A stretch of 64,000 nt of DNA from Oceanicaulis sp. MMSF_3324. GTDB lineage: Bacteria; Pseudomonadota; Alphaproteobacteria; Caulobacterales; Maricaulaceae. Position 1 is the stretch's first letter. Each line of letters opens with the position of its first letter. The stretch is from assembly GCF_030733545.1 (NCBI RefSeq), contig NZ_JASHIU010000001.1, positions 607,024-671,023 of the forward strand, in the 5' to 3' direction. Made by a program: the position numbers and the translations under genes. Of the stretch, positions 40,933-49,794 are shown one piece after another. Under the pieces are notes generated by a model. That model searched no databases and had not been told where the DNA came from. It saw nothing but the letters and a program-made list of their open reading frames with translations.

Positions 40933-42834
40933 ATGTCTGAACGCCTTGATCCTCACGCCCTCAAGCGCCCCCATGCCCGCATTGACTGGACCGAGACCGG
41001 CCCGGTCGCCGTGGATGCGGGCGATGTCTATTTCTCGGCCGAGGATGGTTTGGCCGAAACCCGCTCGGTGTTTCTGAAGGCTGCAAACTTTCCGGAACGC
41101 TTCGCCAGGGGCCGCCCGACCGTGGTCGCCGAGCTGGGCTTCGGCACCGGGCTGAATTTCCTGGCGCTGTGGGATCTGTTTGTGAAGACGGCTCCGTCCG
41201 ACGCCCGGCTCCATTTTGTCAGCGTCGAGGGCTTCCCGTTGCACCGTGACGACGCGAAGCGCGCGCTATCGGCGTTCCCGGAGCTGGCGGAATTGAGCGC
41301 CCAACTGACCGAGGTCTGGCCCAGCCCCCATAAAGGCCCGCACCGGCGCGTCTTTGAGAACGGTCGGGTCATGCTGACGGTGTTCCATGATCTGGCCGAA
41401 ACCGCCTTGCCCGAGATGGCCTTCAAGGCGGACGCCTGGTTCCTGGACGGGTTCGCCCCGGCCAAGAACCCGGACATGTGGGACACTGATGTGTTTGCCG
41501 AACTGGCGCGTTTGAGCGCGCCGGGCGCGCCGGCGGTCACCTTCACGGTGGCCGGCGCGGTGCGACGGGGCCTCGCCGCCGCCGGGTTCAGTGTTGAGAA
41601 AAAGCCGGGGTTTGGACGCAAGCGGGAGCGCCTGGAGGCGATCTTTGCGGGCGAGAGCCCTGATGAGGCGCCAACGCCCTTTCCCGCCGCGCAAGCGGTC
41701 GACGGACCCATCGCTGTCATCGGCGGCGGCATCGCCGCGGCGAGCCTGGTGCACGCCTTTGCCTTGAGGGGGCGAGGCGTGGAAGTGTTTGCGCAAGGCG
41801 GCTGGGCGTCCGGGGCGTCCAGCGCGCCGCGCGGCCTGCTGACCCCCAGGCTGGAAGTGGCCGATCGCCCCCATAACCGGGCTTTGCTGGCGGCGTTTGA
41901 TTATGCCCGCATCGCTTATCAAGACTGTCAGGGCTTTGAGCCGACGGGCGTGGCCCGGCTGGCCTCTGACGCCAGGGCGGCGGAGCGGCTGGCCCAGCTG
42001 GCCGATGCGCTGGATGAGGGTTTTGGCTTTCTTGATCCGGAACAGGCGCAAGCGCGATGCGGGCTAGGCGCAGAGGCGGGGGCGCTCTGGATGGCGTCTG
42101 CGGCGCAGATCCGGCCGGCCATGCTGGTCTCAGAGCTGGCGAAGGATGCGCCCTGCCGGGATGTTGCCATTGAGCATCTTGAGCAACGCAGTGATGGCTG
42201 GTGGCTCTCCACCGGGCAGGCAGAGACGTTCGGCCCCTATGCGGCCGTGATCTGTGCGGGGGGCTGGGCGCAGCATCGTTTGTTAGGCGCTCAAGGGTTC
42301 GCGCTTGAACCCACAGCCGGGCAGGTGGCCCTGTTCGAGAGCGGGTTTGATCTGCGCGCTCCAGCGGCGTGGGGCGGGTATGCCGCCCGCCTGGGGGATC
42401 GGATGCTGATCGGCGCGACCCATGTCAAAAGCGAAGACGCGGGCGACGTTCAGGAGGCTGAAGCCGAACTGAGAAGCCAGGCCCGCTCCGCGCCGGGCGG
42501 TCCAATCCCGCTGGGTGCGCGTCATGAAAGCTGGTCGGGTGTGCGGGCGGCTGTTGCGGATCGTCTGCCGCTGGTGGGCGGTTTGCCGCCCACAGGCTTT
42601 GACGAAGCCTGGCGTTCGCACGCCAAGGGCGGCCCGGTCCCGCAGGACATGACACTGGCGCCGTCTTTCGTGTTTGTCCTAGGCGGTTTCGGCGCGCGCG
42701 GCTTTGCACACGCGCCCTTGCTCGCCGAAGCCCTCGTCAGCGCGCTCTGCAATGAACCAGGCCCGTTGGAACGCTCCGGTCTCGCACGTCTTCACCCGGC
42801 GCGTTTCGCTTGGCGCCGTTTGCGGCGCGGCTGA
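40933..42834 (+). CDS. mnmC: Bifunctional tRNA mnm5s2U biosynthesis protein MnmC
   Basis: The 633-aa enzyme finishes the 5-methylaminomethyl-2-thiouridine in wobble U34. The N-terminal methyltransferase domain (1-235) has motif I AELGFGTGLNFLALWD and the family's FLDGFAPAKNPDMW. The C-terminal FAD oxidase domain (255-625) has IAVIGGGIAAASLVHAFALR, a GARHESWSGVRAAVADRLP segment and GGFGARGFAHAPLLAEAL. ATG 40933 is preferred from the family N-terminus; a longer frame starts at 40894. An antisense frame overlaps its end. Confidence 0.93.
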   Translation: MSERLDPHALKRPHARIDWTETGPVAVDAGDVYFSAEDGLAETRSVFLKAANFPERFARGRPTVVAELGFGTGLNFLALWDLFVKTAPSDARLHFVSVEGFPLHRDDAKRALSAFPELAELSAQLTEVWPSPHKGPHRRVFENGRVMLTVFHDLAETALPEMAFKADAWFLDGFAPAKNPDMWDTDVFAELARLSAPGAPAVTFTVAGAVRRGLAAAGFSVEKKPGFGRKRERLEAIFAGESPDEAPTPFPAAQAVDGPIAVIGGGIAAASLVHAFALRGRGVEVFAQGGWASGASSAPRGLLTPRLEVADRPHNRALLAAFDYARIAYQDCQGFEPTGVARLASDARAAERLAQLADALDEGFGFLDPEQAQARCGLGAEAGALWMASAAQIRPAMLVSELAKDAPCRDVAIEHLEQRSDGWWLSTGQAETFGPYAAVICAGGWAQHRLLGAQGFALEPTAGQVALFESGFDLRAPAAWGGYAARLGDRMLIGATHVKSEDAGDVQEAEAELRSQARSAPGGPIPLGARHESWSGVRAAVADRLPLVGGLPPTGFDEAWRSHAKGGPVPQDMTLAPSFVFVLGGFGARGFAHAPLLAEALVSALCNEPGPLERSGLARLHPARFAWRRLRRG

Positions 42835-43062
42835 GCGGTCGATCGCGACGTTCAATATCGGACAGCCCTGCTGCAGGCAGTCCGTTCGAGCGCCCAGGCT
42901 GATCCACTCCGGCCCGCCCAGATTCAGGGCCAGGGGCCCAATCTGCACTTCCAGATGTTGTCCGCGCGCCGGGGCGCCGGCCTGTGCGGGGGAGAAGGCC
43001 AGCACCAGGGCGGCGGCAGTCGAGCCGAGCGTCAGGGCCAGAATATGATCGGAAGGGGACAT
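42679..43062 (-). CDS. Possible secreted protein overlapping the end of mnmC
   Basis: The 127-aa minus-strand frame has a plausible signal peptide (LALTLGSTAAALVLAFSPAQA) cut before GAPARGQ, then LNLGGPEWISLGARTDCLQQ. It occupies the otherwise gene-free 42835-43177 but its last 52 codons lie antisense to mnmC and look like a shadow. A shorter product, ending in the gap, is not possible since the stop is inside mnmC. No family recognised, and the ribosome site is weak. It is either a real small periplasmic protein or chance. Confidence 0.35.
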   Translation of the reverse strand: MSPSDHILALTLGSTAAALVLAFSPAQAGAPARGQHLEVQIGPLALNLGGPEWISLGARTDCLQQGCPILNVAIDRSAAPQTAPSETRRVKTCETGAFQRAWFIAERADEGFGEQGRVCKAARAETA

Positions 43063-43177
43063 GGCGTGTCATCCGTTGCAGATACGCCATAGGGATGCGC
43101 GCAAGTCCGAGATTGGATGCGGCGCGGTTCTTGCTCGTTTCAGCCTGAAGTCTTTCAGACTGGAGCAAAACGGCACG

Positions 43178-44035
43178 ATGACTGCGCATCTCGACTCAGA
43201 AAAGCTCAATGCCCTGTCCACGGATGTGGTCTGGAAGAGCCAGGACCGACGCCAGGGCGCGCGTCATATCTGGTTCCTCAATGCGGCGTTCGACCGGATT
43301 TCAGCCGATATCGCGCTCAAGCGGATTGCCGAGCGTCCCGCCAAGCAGGACTTCGCCTTTGTCGTCACGCCCAATGTGGACCATCTGGTCCGTCTGCAGG
43401 GCGAAACGGTTCTGGCCCGTCTGTATGCCCAGGCCTGGCTGACCGTATGCGATAGTCGCGTTCTGGAGCTGATAGCTGAGCTGTCGGGCGAGGATGTTGA
43501 TGTCACAACGGGCTCGGACCTGACAGAAGCGCTGTTTGATCAAGTGATCGAGCCGGACGAGCCGGTGGTCGTCATTGGCGGGGATGACGGCGTGATTGAC
43601 GGCCTCAAGCAACGGTACGGCCTGTCCGACATTCGCTGGCATCAGCCGCCCATGGGGCTGAAGTCCAATCCTGAAGCCATTGCCGAGTGCGCCGCTTTCG
43701 TGGCCGCCAACCCCAGCCGGTTCAGCTTCATCTGCGTCGGGTCTCCCCAGCAGGAGCTGGTGGCGGAAGCGTGCCTTGAGCGCGGTGATTGCACGGGGGT
43801 GGGGCTGTGTGTCGGCGCATCGCTGGACTTCCTGTCCGGCAAGGCGCGCCGGGCGCCTCAATGGATGCAGCAGGCGCGTCTGGAATGGCTGTTCCGTCTG
43901 GCGGAGGAGCCGGGGCGCATGTGGAAGCGCTACCTCGTGGACGGGCTGAAAGTACTGGCCTTGTGGTGGCGCTGGCGGCAGGCCCGCACGCGCCTGCATC
44001 ATCTCGAGCAGGATTTGCTCGATAGACTCGGTTAG
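43178..44035 (+). CDS. WecG/TagA/CpsF-family glycosyltransferase
   Basis: The 285-aa protein matches GT26: FVVTPNVDHLVRLQ near residue 65, DSRVLELIAELSG near 91, VVIGGDDGVIDGLKQRYG near 130 and FICVGSPQQELVAEACL near 185. GLCVGASLDFLSGKARRAPQWMQQARLEWLFRL near the end is the classical family ending. GT26 enzymes transfer an aminosugar to a lipid-linked acceptor for surface polysaccharide. It starts at 43178, and the strong terminator at 44057-44087 ends it. Here no polysaccharide operon is adjacent; related genes lie at 60-64 kb. Confidence 0.9.
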   Translation: MTAHLDSEKLNALSTDVVWKSQDRRQGARHIWFLNAAFDRISADIALKRIAERPAKQDFAFVVTPNVDHLVRLQGETVLARLYAQAWLTVCDSRVLELIAELSGEDVDVTTGSDLTEALFDQVIEPDEPVVVIGGDDGVIDGLKQRYGLSDIRWHQPPMGLKSNPEAIAECAAFVAANPSRFSFICVGSPQQELVAEACLERGDCTGVGLCVGASLDFLSGKARRAPQWMQQARLEWLFRLAEEPGRMWKRYLVDGLKVLALWWRWRQARTRLHHLEQDLLDRLG

Positions 44036-44056
44036 GCGCCGGACACATTGCCAATG

Positions 44057-44087
44057 ACAAAAGACCGCGCATTGCGCGGTCTTTTGT
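44057..44087. terminator. Bidirectional terminator between the GT26 gene and tRNA-Val
   Basis: ACAAAAGACCGCGC (44057-44070) pairs perfectly with GCGCGGTCTTTTGT (44074-44087), loop ATT. T-rich on both strands, so it ends both the glycosyltransferase gene and the tRNA transcript. Confidence 0.92.
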
Positions 44088-44148
44088 TTGCATCCGAAAG
44101 AGCGCCTTGAAAGCGTTCCGAGTGGCAAATTCATCATGGAGTAGGGAA

Positions 44149-44225
<77 letters not shown>

Positions 44226-44226
44226 G

Positions 44227-44265
44227 CTATGGCATGCCATAGACATCGCGGCGGTGGGCCGCGAG
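44227..44265 (-). promoter_or_regulatory. Hairpins in the tRNA-Val leader
   Basis: CTATGGCATGCCATAG (44227-44242) is a perfect 16-bp palindrome that abuts the mature tRNA 5' end. Next to it TCGCGGC and GCCGCGA (44246-44264) form a 7-bp hairpin. Both are probably part of the precursor removed by RNase P. Confidence 0.6.
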
Positions 44266-44273
44266 AGGACGCG

Positions 44274-44302
44274 TAATAAGTCGGGGGGCTTGTCTGTGTC
44301 AA
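44274..44302 (-). promoter_or_regulatory. Promoter of tRNA-Val
   Basis: On the minus strand TTGACA (44302-44297), 17-bp spacer, TTATTA (44279-44274). The -35 is perfect and the -10 matches 4 of 6. Start of RNA is expected near 44267, about 40 nt before the tRNA. Confidence 0.75.
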
Positions 44303-44553
44303 TCGCCCTTGCTGTGGCGGATGCAGTGTTTTGCAGCTGCTGGATGCTGAGGGCTGAGAGTGACAGCTGGTCGCCGTGGTTATTGCAAAAAAGCAACATT
44401 GTTGACGAAACAGGTTCTGGAATGTGTCAAATCTGTGATCAGCATCTAGGACGCCTGTCCTTCCTGATCTAGAAAACCTCACAAGCGTGTAAAAGATATG
44501 CGCGTGCTAGCTCCACACGCAGAGGTGGAGTTCCAATCCGAAGGGGAACGATC
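44303..44553 (+). other. Gene-free leader of the large TonB receptor
   Basis: About 250 bp with no open frame I believe. It is AT-richer than its surroundings from 44380 to 44440. TTGACG at 44402-44407 is a possible -35 but no good -10 follows at 17 bp. TTGC-A6-GCAA (44383-44396) is a small inverted repeat. AGGGGAACG lies 7-15 bases before the GTG start. Confidence 0.4.
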
Positions 44554-47500
44554 GTGAGCAATACCAACAAAGAGCGCCTGCTGCGCTCGACCGTTCTGGC
44601 AGGCGTTGCGGCGCTGACCATGGGCGGTGCACCTGTCTTCGCTCAGGAAGCGGACGAACCGGTGCAAACCAACGAAGAAGAGGAAGCCGCGCCTGCGCCG
44701 GCAGCCTCTGGCGACCGCATTGTTGTGACCGGTTCGCGCATCGCGCGCGACGAGTTCAGCTCTGCTTCGCCGATCCAGGTCATCGATGGCGAAATCGCCC
44801 GTGACCTCGGTCTTGTGGACGCGGCAGACCTGCTGGCGCAAACCACTGTTGTGACCGGCCAGCAGATCACCACCGGCCTGTCCACGTCTGGCGGCATCCT
44901 GTCTGACAACGGTCCGGGTTCGGCGACCGCCAACCTGCGCGGCCAAGGCGCTGGCCGTACCCTGGTTCTGGTCAATGGTCGTCGTCTGGCTCCGGCCGGC
45001 GTGCGCGGCGCACCGAGCGCGCCTGACCTGAACCTCATCCCGGGTTCGCTGATCGAGCGCGTTGAAGTGCTCGTTGACGGCGCGTCCTCGGTCTACGGTT
45101 CCGACGCCGTGGCCGGCGTGGTGAACTACATCCTCAAGGATGACTTTGACGGTCTGACCCTCGACGCCTTCATGACCGACCCGGAAATGTCCGGCGACGG
45201 TGGCCGTCAGCAGGTCTATTCGGGCACCCTGGGCGTGACCTCGGACCGTGGCTTCATCGGCTTCGCCGCTGAATATTCCGAAACCGACGGCTACACCAAC
45301 CGCCAGTTCGGTTCCTTCTGGGAACCCTTCGCAGGTGACTGTATCTCTTCTTACGCAGTCGGCGCTTCCGGCCAGCGTTACGAGAGCTGCGGCGGTTCCT
45401 TCGGCGCGGGCTCCGGCTCCGTGGCCGGCATCGGCTTTGTCGCTTACGATCCGACCCGCAACGAAGCCGGTCTTCCGAATGGCTTCTTCCGCGTTCCGAT
45501 CACATCAGACCTGCTGACCTCGGGCTCCGAGAACGGCCGGGCCCTGCTGCTGTGGCCGGAAGAGCTGGACGCGGTCCGCGCTCCGGATTTCGAACGTCTG
45601 ACCCTGTACACCACGGGTGAGTACGAGCTGGGCGGCTATGGCAACATCACCGCTTACTTCGAAGCCTCCTTCAGCGAGCGTGACACCTCCACCCGTACTT
45701 CGGGTCAGGGCCGCGTTCGTCTGCCGGCATCCTATGCTCTGAACCAGTTCGGCCGTGACGCGACGCTGTACTACAGCTCTCAGATCGAGACCGACACGGT
45801 CGTGTCCCAGACCCGCTTCATCGGCGGTCTGCGCGGTGAGCTGCCGTTCCTGAACGGTCTTGGCACGCTCAACAACTGGACCTGGGACGCATATGTCAGC
45901 CACTCGCGTTCGTCGGGCTTCGACCGCGTTGAGGGCGTCTACCACTACCCGCGTTTCGAGCAGACCATCGCCAACACCGAAATCGTCGGCGGCGAAGCAG
46001 TCTGTAATCCGCGCGGCGTGCCGAACGAAGGCCAGCAGGTCGTCTGTCGTCCGCTTGACTTCTTCAGCGAAACCTTCCTGACCACGGGTCGTTTCGAAAA
46101 TGAAGAAGACAACGACTACTTCTTCCCGAACCGCATCTCCAACACCGCCGTTGAGCAGAACATCTACACCGGTTACGTCGCTGGTGATCTGGTGAACCTG
46201 CCGGCCGGTCCGATGAGCCTGGTTCTGGGTTACGAGTACCGTGAAGACTCCATCACCACCGATACCGATGCTCTGGCGGCTGCCGGCGACTTCTTCGGCT
46301 TCTTTGGTGACCCGGGCTCCAACGGTCAGCGCAACCTGATGGAAGCCTTCGCCGAAACCGAGATCCCGGTTCTGTCCGGTCTGGACTTCGCTGAAGAGCT
46401 GTCCTTCAACCTGGCCGCTCGCTGGACTCAGGAATCCGAGTTCGGTTCGTACATCACCTACCGTATCCAGGGTCTGTACGCTCCGAATGACTGGCTGCGT
46501 TTCCGCTCCACCTTCGGCACCTCCTTCCGTGCGCCGAACCTGAACGAACAGTTCGGTGGTCGCGTGCAAGGCTTCGGCAACCCGAATGACCCGTGCCGCG
46601 TGCCGGGCACCGCGCTGCCGTTCGTCGATCACGACAACGATCCGTCTACCCCGGATCAGCGTCAGTACGACCCGAGCCTGGACACCCGCGAAGCGTCCGT
46701 GATCCAGAACTGCATCAACGGCGGTGGCCCGTTCAACCTGCCGGGCACCGATCCGTTCACCCTGGGCACCTCTGGTCTGGGCACCCCGACCGTGACCTTC
46801 CTGGGTTCTCCGACCCAAGTGGCTTCGGGCTCCAACCCGAACCTCGACGCGGAAACCTCTGAAGCGTTCACCGGCGGTTTCGTGCTTGAACAGCCCTGGT
46901 TCGATCGGTTCGATCTGCGTCTGACCTCCACCTACTTCCACATTGCTGTGGATGGTGAGGTTGACCAGCTTTCCGCCACCACGATCGTGAGCCGTTGCTA
47001 CAACGACAACAACCTCGCCGATCCGCAGTGCGCCTTCATCACGCGTTCGCCTGACTCTGGTGAGATCACCTTCGTGGAAGCTCTGAACCAGAACCTGGGT
47101 GAGCAAGTCTCCGAAGGTGTCGACCTGAACGTCGAGTTTGGTCTGGACTTCAATGTCCCTTGGGTCGAATCCGGCCTGCGTTACGACGCCATCTTCCGCG
47201 GCACTCAGATGCTGACCCAAACGGAAGAAGAATTCCTGGCCGACGGTGTTGAGATCGACGACGATCTGACCGAGTACGGCAACCCGGAATTCCGTGCGAG
47301 CCTGACCCACGTGCTGGGTTACAAAGACTGGCGCGTGCTGTGGCAGACCCGTTACATCTCCGAGTTCATCGAAGACAATGATGATCCGGAAGATACGACG
47401 ACTTCGTCCTTCAACCCGTGTATCCAGGCTGGCGACGGTCCTTGCGTGATCCTTGAAGACTCTCCGGAGTACTTCGTGCACGACATGTCCGTGTCCTACC

Positions 47501-47646
47501 TGTACGACACCTGGGCGTTCCGCGCCGGTGTGAACAACGTCTTCGATGAAGCACCGTTCGTTCAGACCAATGTGAACTCTGTTCGCGGCACGGGCTATGA
47601 CCTGAACGGTCGTACGTTCTTCGTGAACGTGTCCAAGCAGTTCTAA
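44554..47646 (+). CDS. TonB-dependent receptor (large, oligopeptide/oligosaccharide type)
   Basis: The 1030-aa outer-membrane receptor has a signal peptide (LAGVAALTMGGAPVFAQE), an acidic linker, the TonB-box-like DRIVVTGSRIARDEF, a plug domain (TLVLVNGRRLAPAG, VEVLVDGASSVYGSDAVAGV) and a long beta-barrel ending in VSKQF. It belongs to the large OMRs of marine and prosthecate bacteria that import organic polymers fragments rather than siderophores. Codons are strongly biased to CTG, CGT and GGT, suggesting high expression. It is followed by an S9 peptidase, which supports peptide uptake. It starts at GTG 44554. Confidence 0.9.
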   Translation: MSNTNKERLLRSTVLAGVAALTMGGAPVFAQEADEPVQTNEEEEAAPAPAASGDRIVVTGSRIARDEFSSASPIQVIDGEIARDLGLVDAADLLAQTTVVTGQQITTGLSTSGGILSDNGPGSATANLRGQGAGRTLVLVNGRRLAPAGVRGAPSAPDLNLIPGSLIERVEVLVDGASSVYGSDAVAGVVNYILKDDFDGLTLDAFMTDPEMSGDGGRQQVYSGTLGVTSDRGFIGFAAEYSETDGYTNRQFGSFWEPFAGDCISSYAVGASGQRYESCGGSFGAGSGSVAGIGFVAYDPTRNEAGLPNGFFRVPITSDLLTSGSENGRALLLWPEELDAVRAPDFERLTLYTTGEYELGGYGNITAYFEASFSERDTSTRTSGQGRVRLPASYALNQFGRDATLYYSSQIETDTVVSQTRFIGGLRGELPFLNGLGTLNNWTWDAYVSHSRSSGFDRVEGVYHYPRFEQTIANTEIVGGEAVCNPRGVPNEGQQVVCRPLDFFSETFLTTGRFENEEDNDYFFPNRISNTAVEQNIYTGYVAGDLVNLPAGPMSLVLGYEYREDSITTDTDALAAAGDFFGFFGDPGSNGQRNLMEAFAETEIPVLSGLDFAEELSFNLAARWTQESEFGSYITYRIQGLYAPNDWLRFRSTFGTSFRAPNLNEQFGGRVQGFGNPNDPCRVPGTALPFVDHDNDPSTPDQRQYDPSLDTREASVIQNCINGGGPFNLPGTDPFTLGTSGLGTPTVTFLGSPTQVASGSNPNLDAETSEAFTGGFVLEQPWFDRFDLRLTSTYFHIAVDGEVDQLSATTIVSRCYNDNNLADPQCAFITRSPDSGEITFVEALNQNLGEQVSEGVDLNVEFGLDFNVPWVESGLRYDAIFRGTQMLTQTEEEFLADGVEIDDDLTEYGNPEFRASLTHVLGYKDWRVLWQTRYISEFIEDNDDPEDTTTSSFNPCIQAGDGPCVILEDSPEYFVHDMSVSYLYDTWAFRAGVNNVFDEAPFVQTNVNSVRGTGYDLNGRTFFVNVSKQF

Positions 47647-47671
47647 GACTGCGATCCTTCACGGGATTAGG

Positions 47672-47707
47672 AAACGCCCCGCGTCTCAGACGCGGGGCGT
47701 TTTTTTT
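47672..47707 (+). terminator. Intrinsic terminator of the large TonB receptor
   Basis: Perfect stem AAACGCCCCGCGTC (47672-47685) with GACGCGGGGCGTTT (47689-47702), loop TCA, then T to 47707. Confidence 0.93.
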
Positions 47708-47779
47708 CCGTGTTTTACCAGCAGTAACGTTTGACAGTTTTCCGCTGCTCCGGGACACTTTGGAAAAATCTTACCGAGG

Positions 47780-49732
47780 ATGAAAATGATGGGGAGCCTT
47801 GTGATTAGGAAGCTTCTGGTCTTGCTCGCATTCGCCATGAGCTGCGGTGCAAGCTGGGCCCAGCCGCAAGAAATTGAGGTTGAGGTCTGGGCGGATACCG
47901 ACCAGGTGACCGCCGTCGACATGTCGCCGAACGCAGAGCGGATCGCCATGCTGATGCGCCGTTCGCAAGCTGGCGATCCTGAACTTTTGCTTTTTGACGC
48001 CGATGATCTGGGGGGCAGCCTTCAGGCGATTGCGGTGGAAGAGGGTCTGACGCCGACCAGCCTGTTCTGGGCGAATGACCGCTATCTCATCGTGTCGATG
48101 ATCGTCGAGCTGTCTCAAGCGGGACGGCCGGTGTTTCTGCCTCGCGTGCTGTCCTTTGACGTTGAGGAGCAAAGCTGGCGCAGCATGGTCCGTATCGGCG
48201 GCCGTGACATTCGCAGCAATGCATCCAACATGATGGCCCAATTGGGCGTTGGTCGTGTGCAAAGCCGCCTGATCGATGACCCTGACCACATTCTCGTCGC
48301 GCACACTGAAGAACGCGGCCAGAGCCCGAACCTGTATCGCACGAACGTTGCTACGGGCGCGCGGGAACTGGTGTTCCGGGGCAATAGCCGGTTTGACGGC
48401 CTGATTGTGGACCGTCAGGGCGAAGTGCGCGGCGCCACCGAATACGACGTGTCCGCGAACCGGGTGATCACCCTGGCGCGGACGGGACCGGAAGATGACT
48501 GGCGTGAGATTGGCGCGCTTGATGCATCGAACCGGGACCGTTTTGACCTGCTGGGCTTTTATGACCCCGAACGGCCCAACACGGCGCTGATCTCGGCAGA
48601 CGAGCCGGGTGAGAACACCATCGGGATCTACGAACAGGACATCACGACCGGAGAGCGTGAGCTGCTGTTCCGCACGCCCGACTATGACGCAGTCAACGCG
48701 ATCCTGTCGCCGCGTGCATCTGATGGCTCTCGTGTTGTGGGCTATCGCTATGCCGACCTTGAAGGCATCCAGCAATATTACATCGACGAAGAGTTCGGCG
48801 GGCTTCATGCGGGCCTGACCCAGGCTTTCCCGGGCCGTTCAGTGCAGATTCTCCGGTATTCGGAAGATGGCGGCACGGTGTTGCTTTACACCTCCGGTCC
48901 GCAGGATCCGGGCACCTGGTATCTGCTGCGGGATGGGCGCGTGGCGCGTCTGATCGGTCGTAACGCTGATCTGCCGCCCGAAGCGCTGTCTCCGAGCTAT
49001 CTCGTGGAATACGAGGCGCGCGACGGCATGCCGATGAGCGGTTATGTGACGGTGCCTGAAGGTGAAGGGCCGCATCCCCTGATCGCCATGCCGCATGGCG
49101 GTCCCTGGGTTCGTGATTATCTGGGTTATGATGAATGGGCCCAGATGCTGGCCAACCGCGGTTGGGCGGTGTTCCAGCCGAACTATCGCGGCTCGCGGAT
49201 GCTGGGCAAGGCGCACTGGATCGCAGGCGATCGCCAGTGGGGCCTGAGCATGCAGGATGATGTCGAGGATGGCGTTCAAGCTCTGATCCAGGAAGGCATC
49301 GCCGACCCGGACAAGCTTGGCTTCTTCGGCTGGTCCTATGGCGGTTACAGCGCGTTTGCGGCTGCAACCCGTCCCAATTCGCAATTCAACTGCATTGCAT
49401 CCGGCGCTGGCGTGGCCGATATCCGTCGCATCCGCGGCGGTCTGTCGGGCAGCCGTTTCCTGCGGGAGTTCCAGCAGCCCACGATTGACGGTGTGAACCC
49501 GATCGAACTCGTGGATCAGGTGGAGCGTCCGATGTTCATCGTCCATGGCGATTACGACACCACTGTTCCCGTCGAGCATAGCCGTCGCTGGGTCAGCGGC
49601 GCAGAGGCCGCGGGTGTCGACATCAGTTATGTCGAAATCGAAGACATGGGCCACAGTCCGCGTACCTTCGAGGACAACATGCAGTGGCTGCCAGGCCTGT
49701 TCGAGTTCTTTGAAACCAAGTGCGGTTTCTAA
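47780..49732 (+). CDS. Secreted prolyl-oligopeptidase-family (S9) peptidase
   Basis: The 650-aa enzyme has a signal peptide (LLVLLAFAMSCGASWAQP), a beta-propeller-like N-terminal region (30-390) and an alpha/beta-hydrolase domain (about 400-650). Catalytic triad: Ser in GFFGWSYGGYSAFA near 516, Asp in HGDYDTTVP near 592, His in MGHSPRT near 624. It resembles S9C acylaminoacyl or dipeptidyl peptidases and should digest peptides in the periplasm. It follows a TonB receptor behind a terminator, so it is separately promoted. ATG 47780, 47786 or 47789 could start it; GAGG favours 47786. Confidence 0.88.
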   Translation: MKMMGSLVIRKLLVLLAFAMSCGASWAQPQEIEVEVWADTDQVTAVDMSPNAERIAMLMRRSQAGDPELLLFDADDLGGSLQAIAVEEGLTPTSLFWANDRYLIVSMIVELSQAGRPVFLPRVLSFDVEEQSWRSMVRIGGRDIRSNASNMMAQLGVGRVQSRLIDDPDHILVAHTEERGQSPNLYRTNVATGARELVFRGNSRFDGLIVDRQGEVRGATEYDVSANRVITLARTGPEDDWREIGALDASNRDRFDLLGFYDPERPNTALISADEPGENTIGIYEQDITTGERELLFRTPDYDAVNAILSPRASDGSRVVGYRYADLEGIQQYYIDEEFGGLHAGLTQAFPGRSVQILRYSEDGGTVLLYTSGPQDPGTWYLLRDGRVARLIGRNADLPPEALSPSYLVEYEARDGMPMSGYVTVPEGEGPHPLIAMPHGGPWVRDYLGYDEWAQMLANRGWAVFQPNYRGSRMLGKAHWIAGDRQWGLSMQDDVEDGVQALIQEGIADPDKLGFFGWSYGGYSAFAAATRPNSQFNCIASGAGVADIRRIRGGLSGSRFLREFQQPTIDGVNPIELVDQVERPMFIVHGDYDTTVPVEHSRRWVSGAEAAGVDISYVEIEDMGHSPRTFEDNMQWLPGLFEFFETKCGF

Positions 49733-49742
49733 GCGAACAAAG

Positions 49743-49776
49743 AAAGGGGTAAGGCCTGGGCCTTACCCCTTTTTTC
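49743..49776 (+). terminator. Intrinsic terminator of the S9 peptidase gene
   Basis: AAAGGGGTAAGGC (49743-49755) pairs with GCCTTACCCCTTT (49760-49772), loop CTGG, then T-tract to 49775. Confidence 0.9.
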
Positions 49777-49794
49777 TTGCCGGTTTGAGTATGA

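Noticed and set aside
42737..43189. A second minus-strand frame opposite the end of mnmC
   Set aside because: It overlaps the more plausible 42679-43062 frame, lacks a signal peptide or family, and appears to be a shadow.
44402..44430. TTGACG as promoter of the large TonB receptor
   Set aside because: The hexamer 17 bp later (TGTCAA) is a poor -10, so the promoter remains unassigned.
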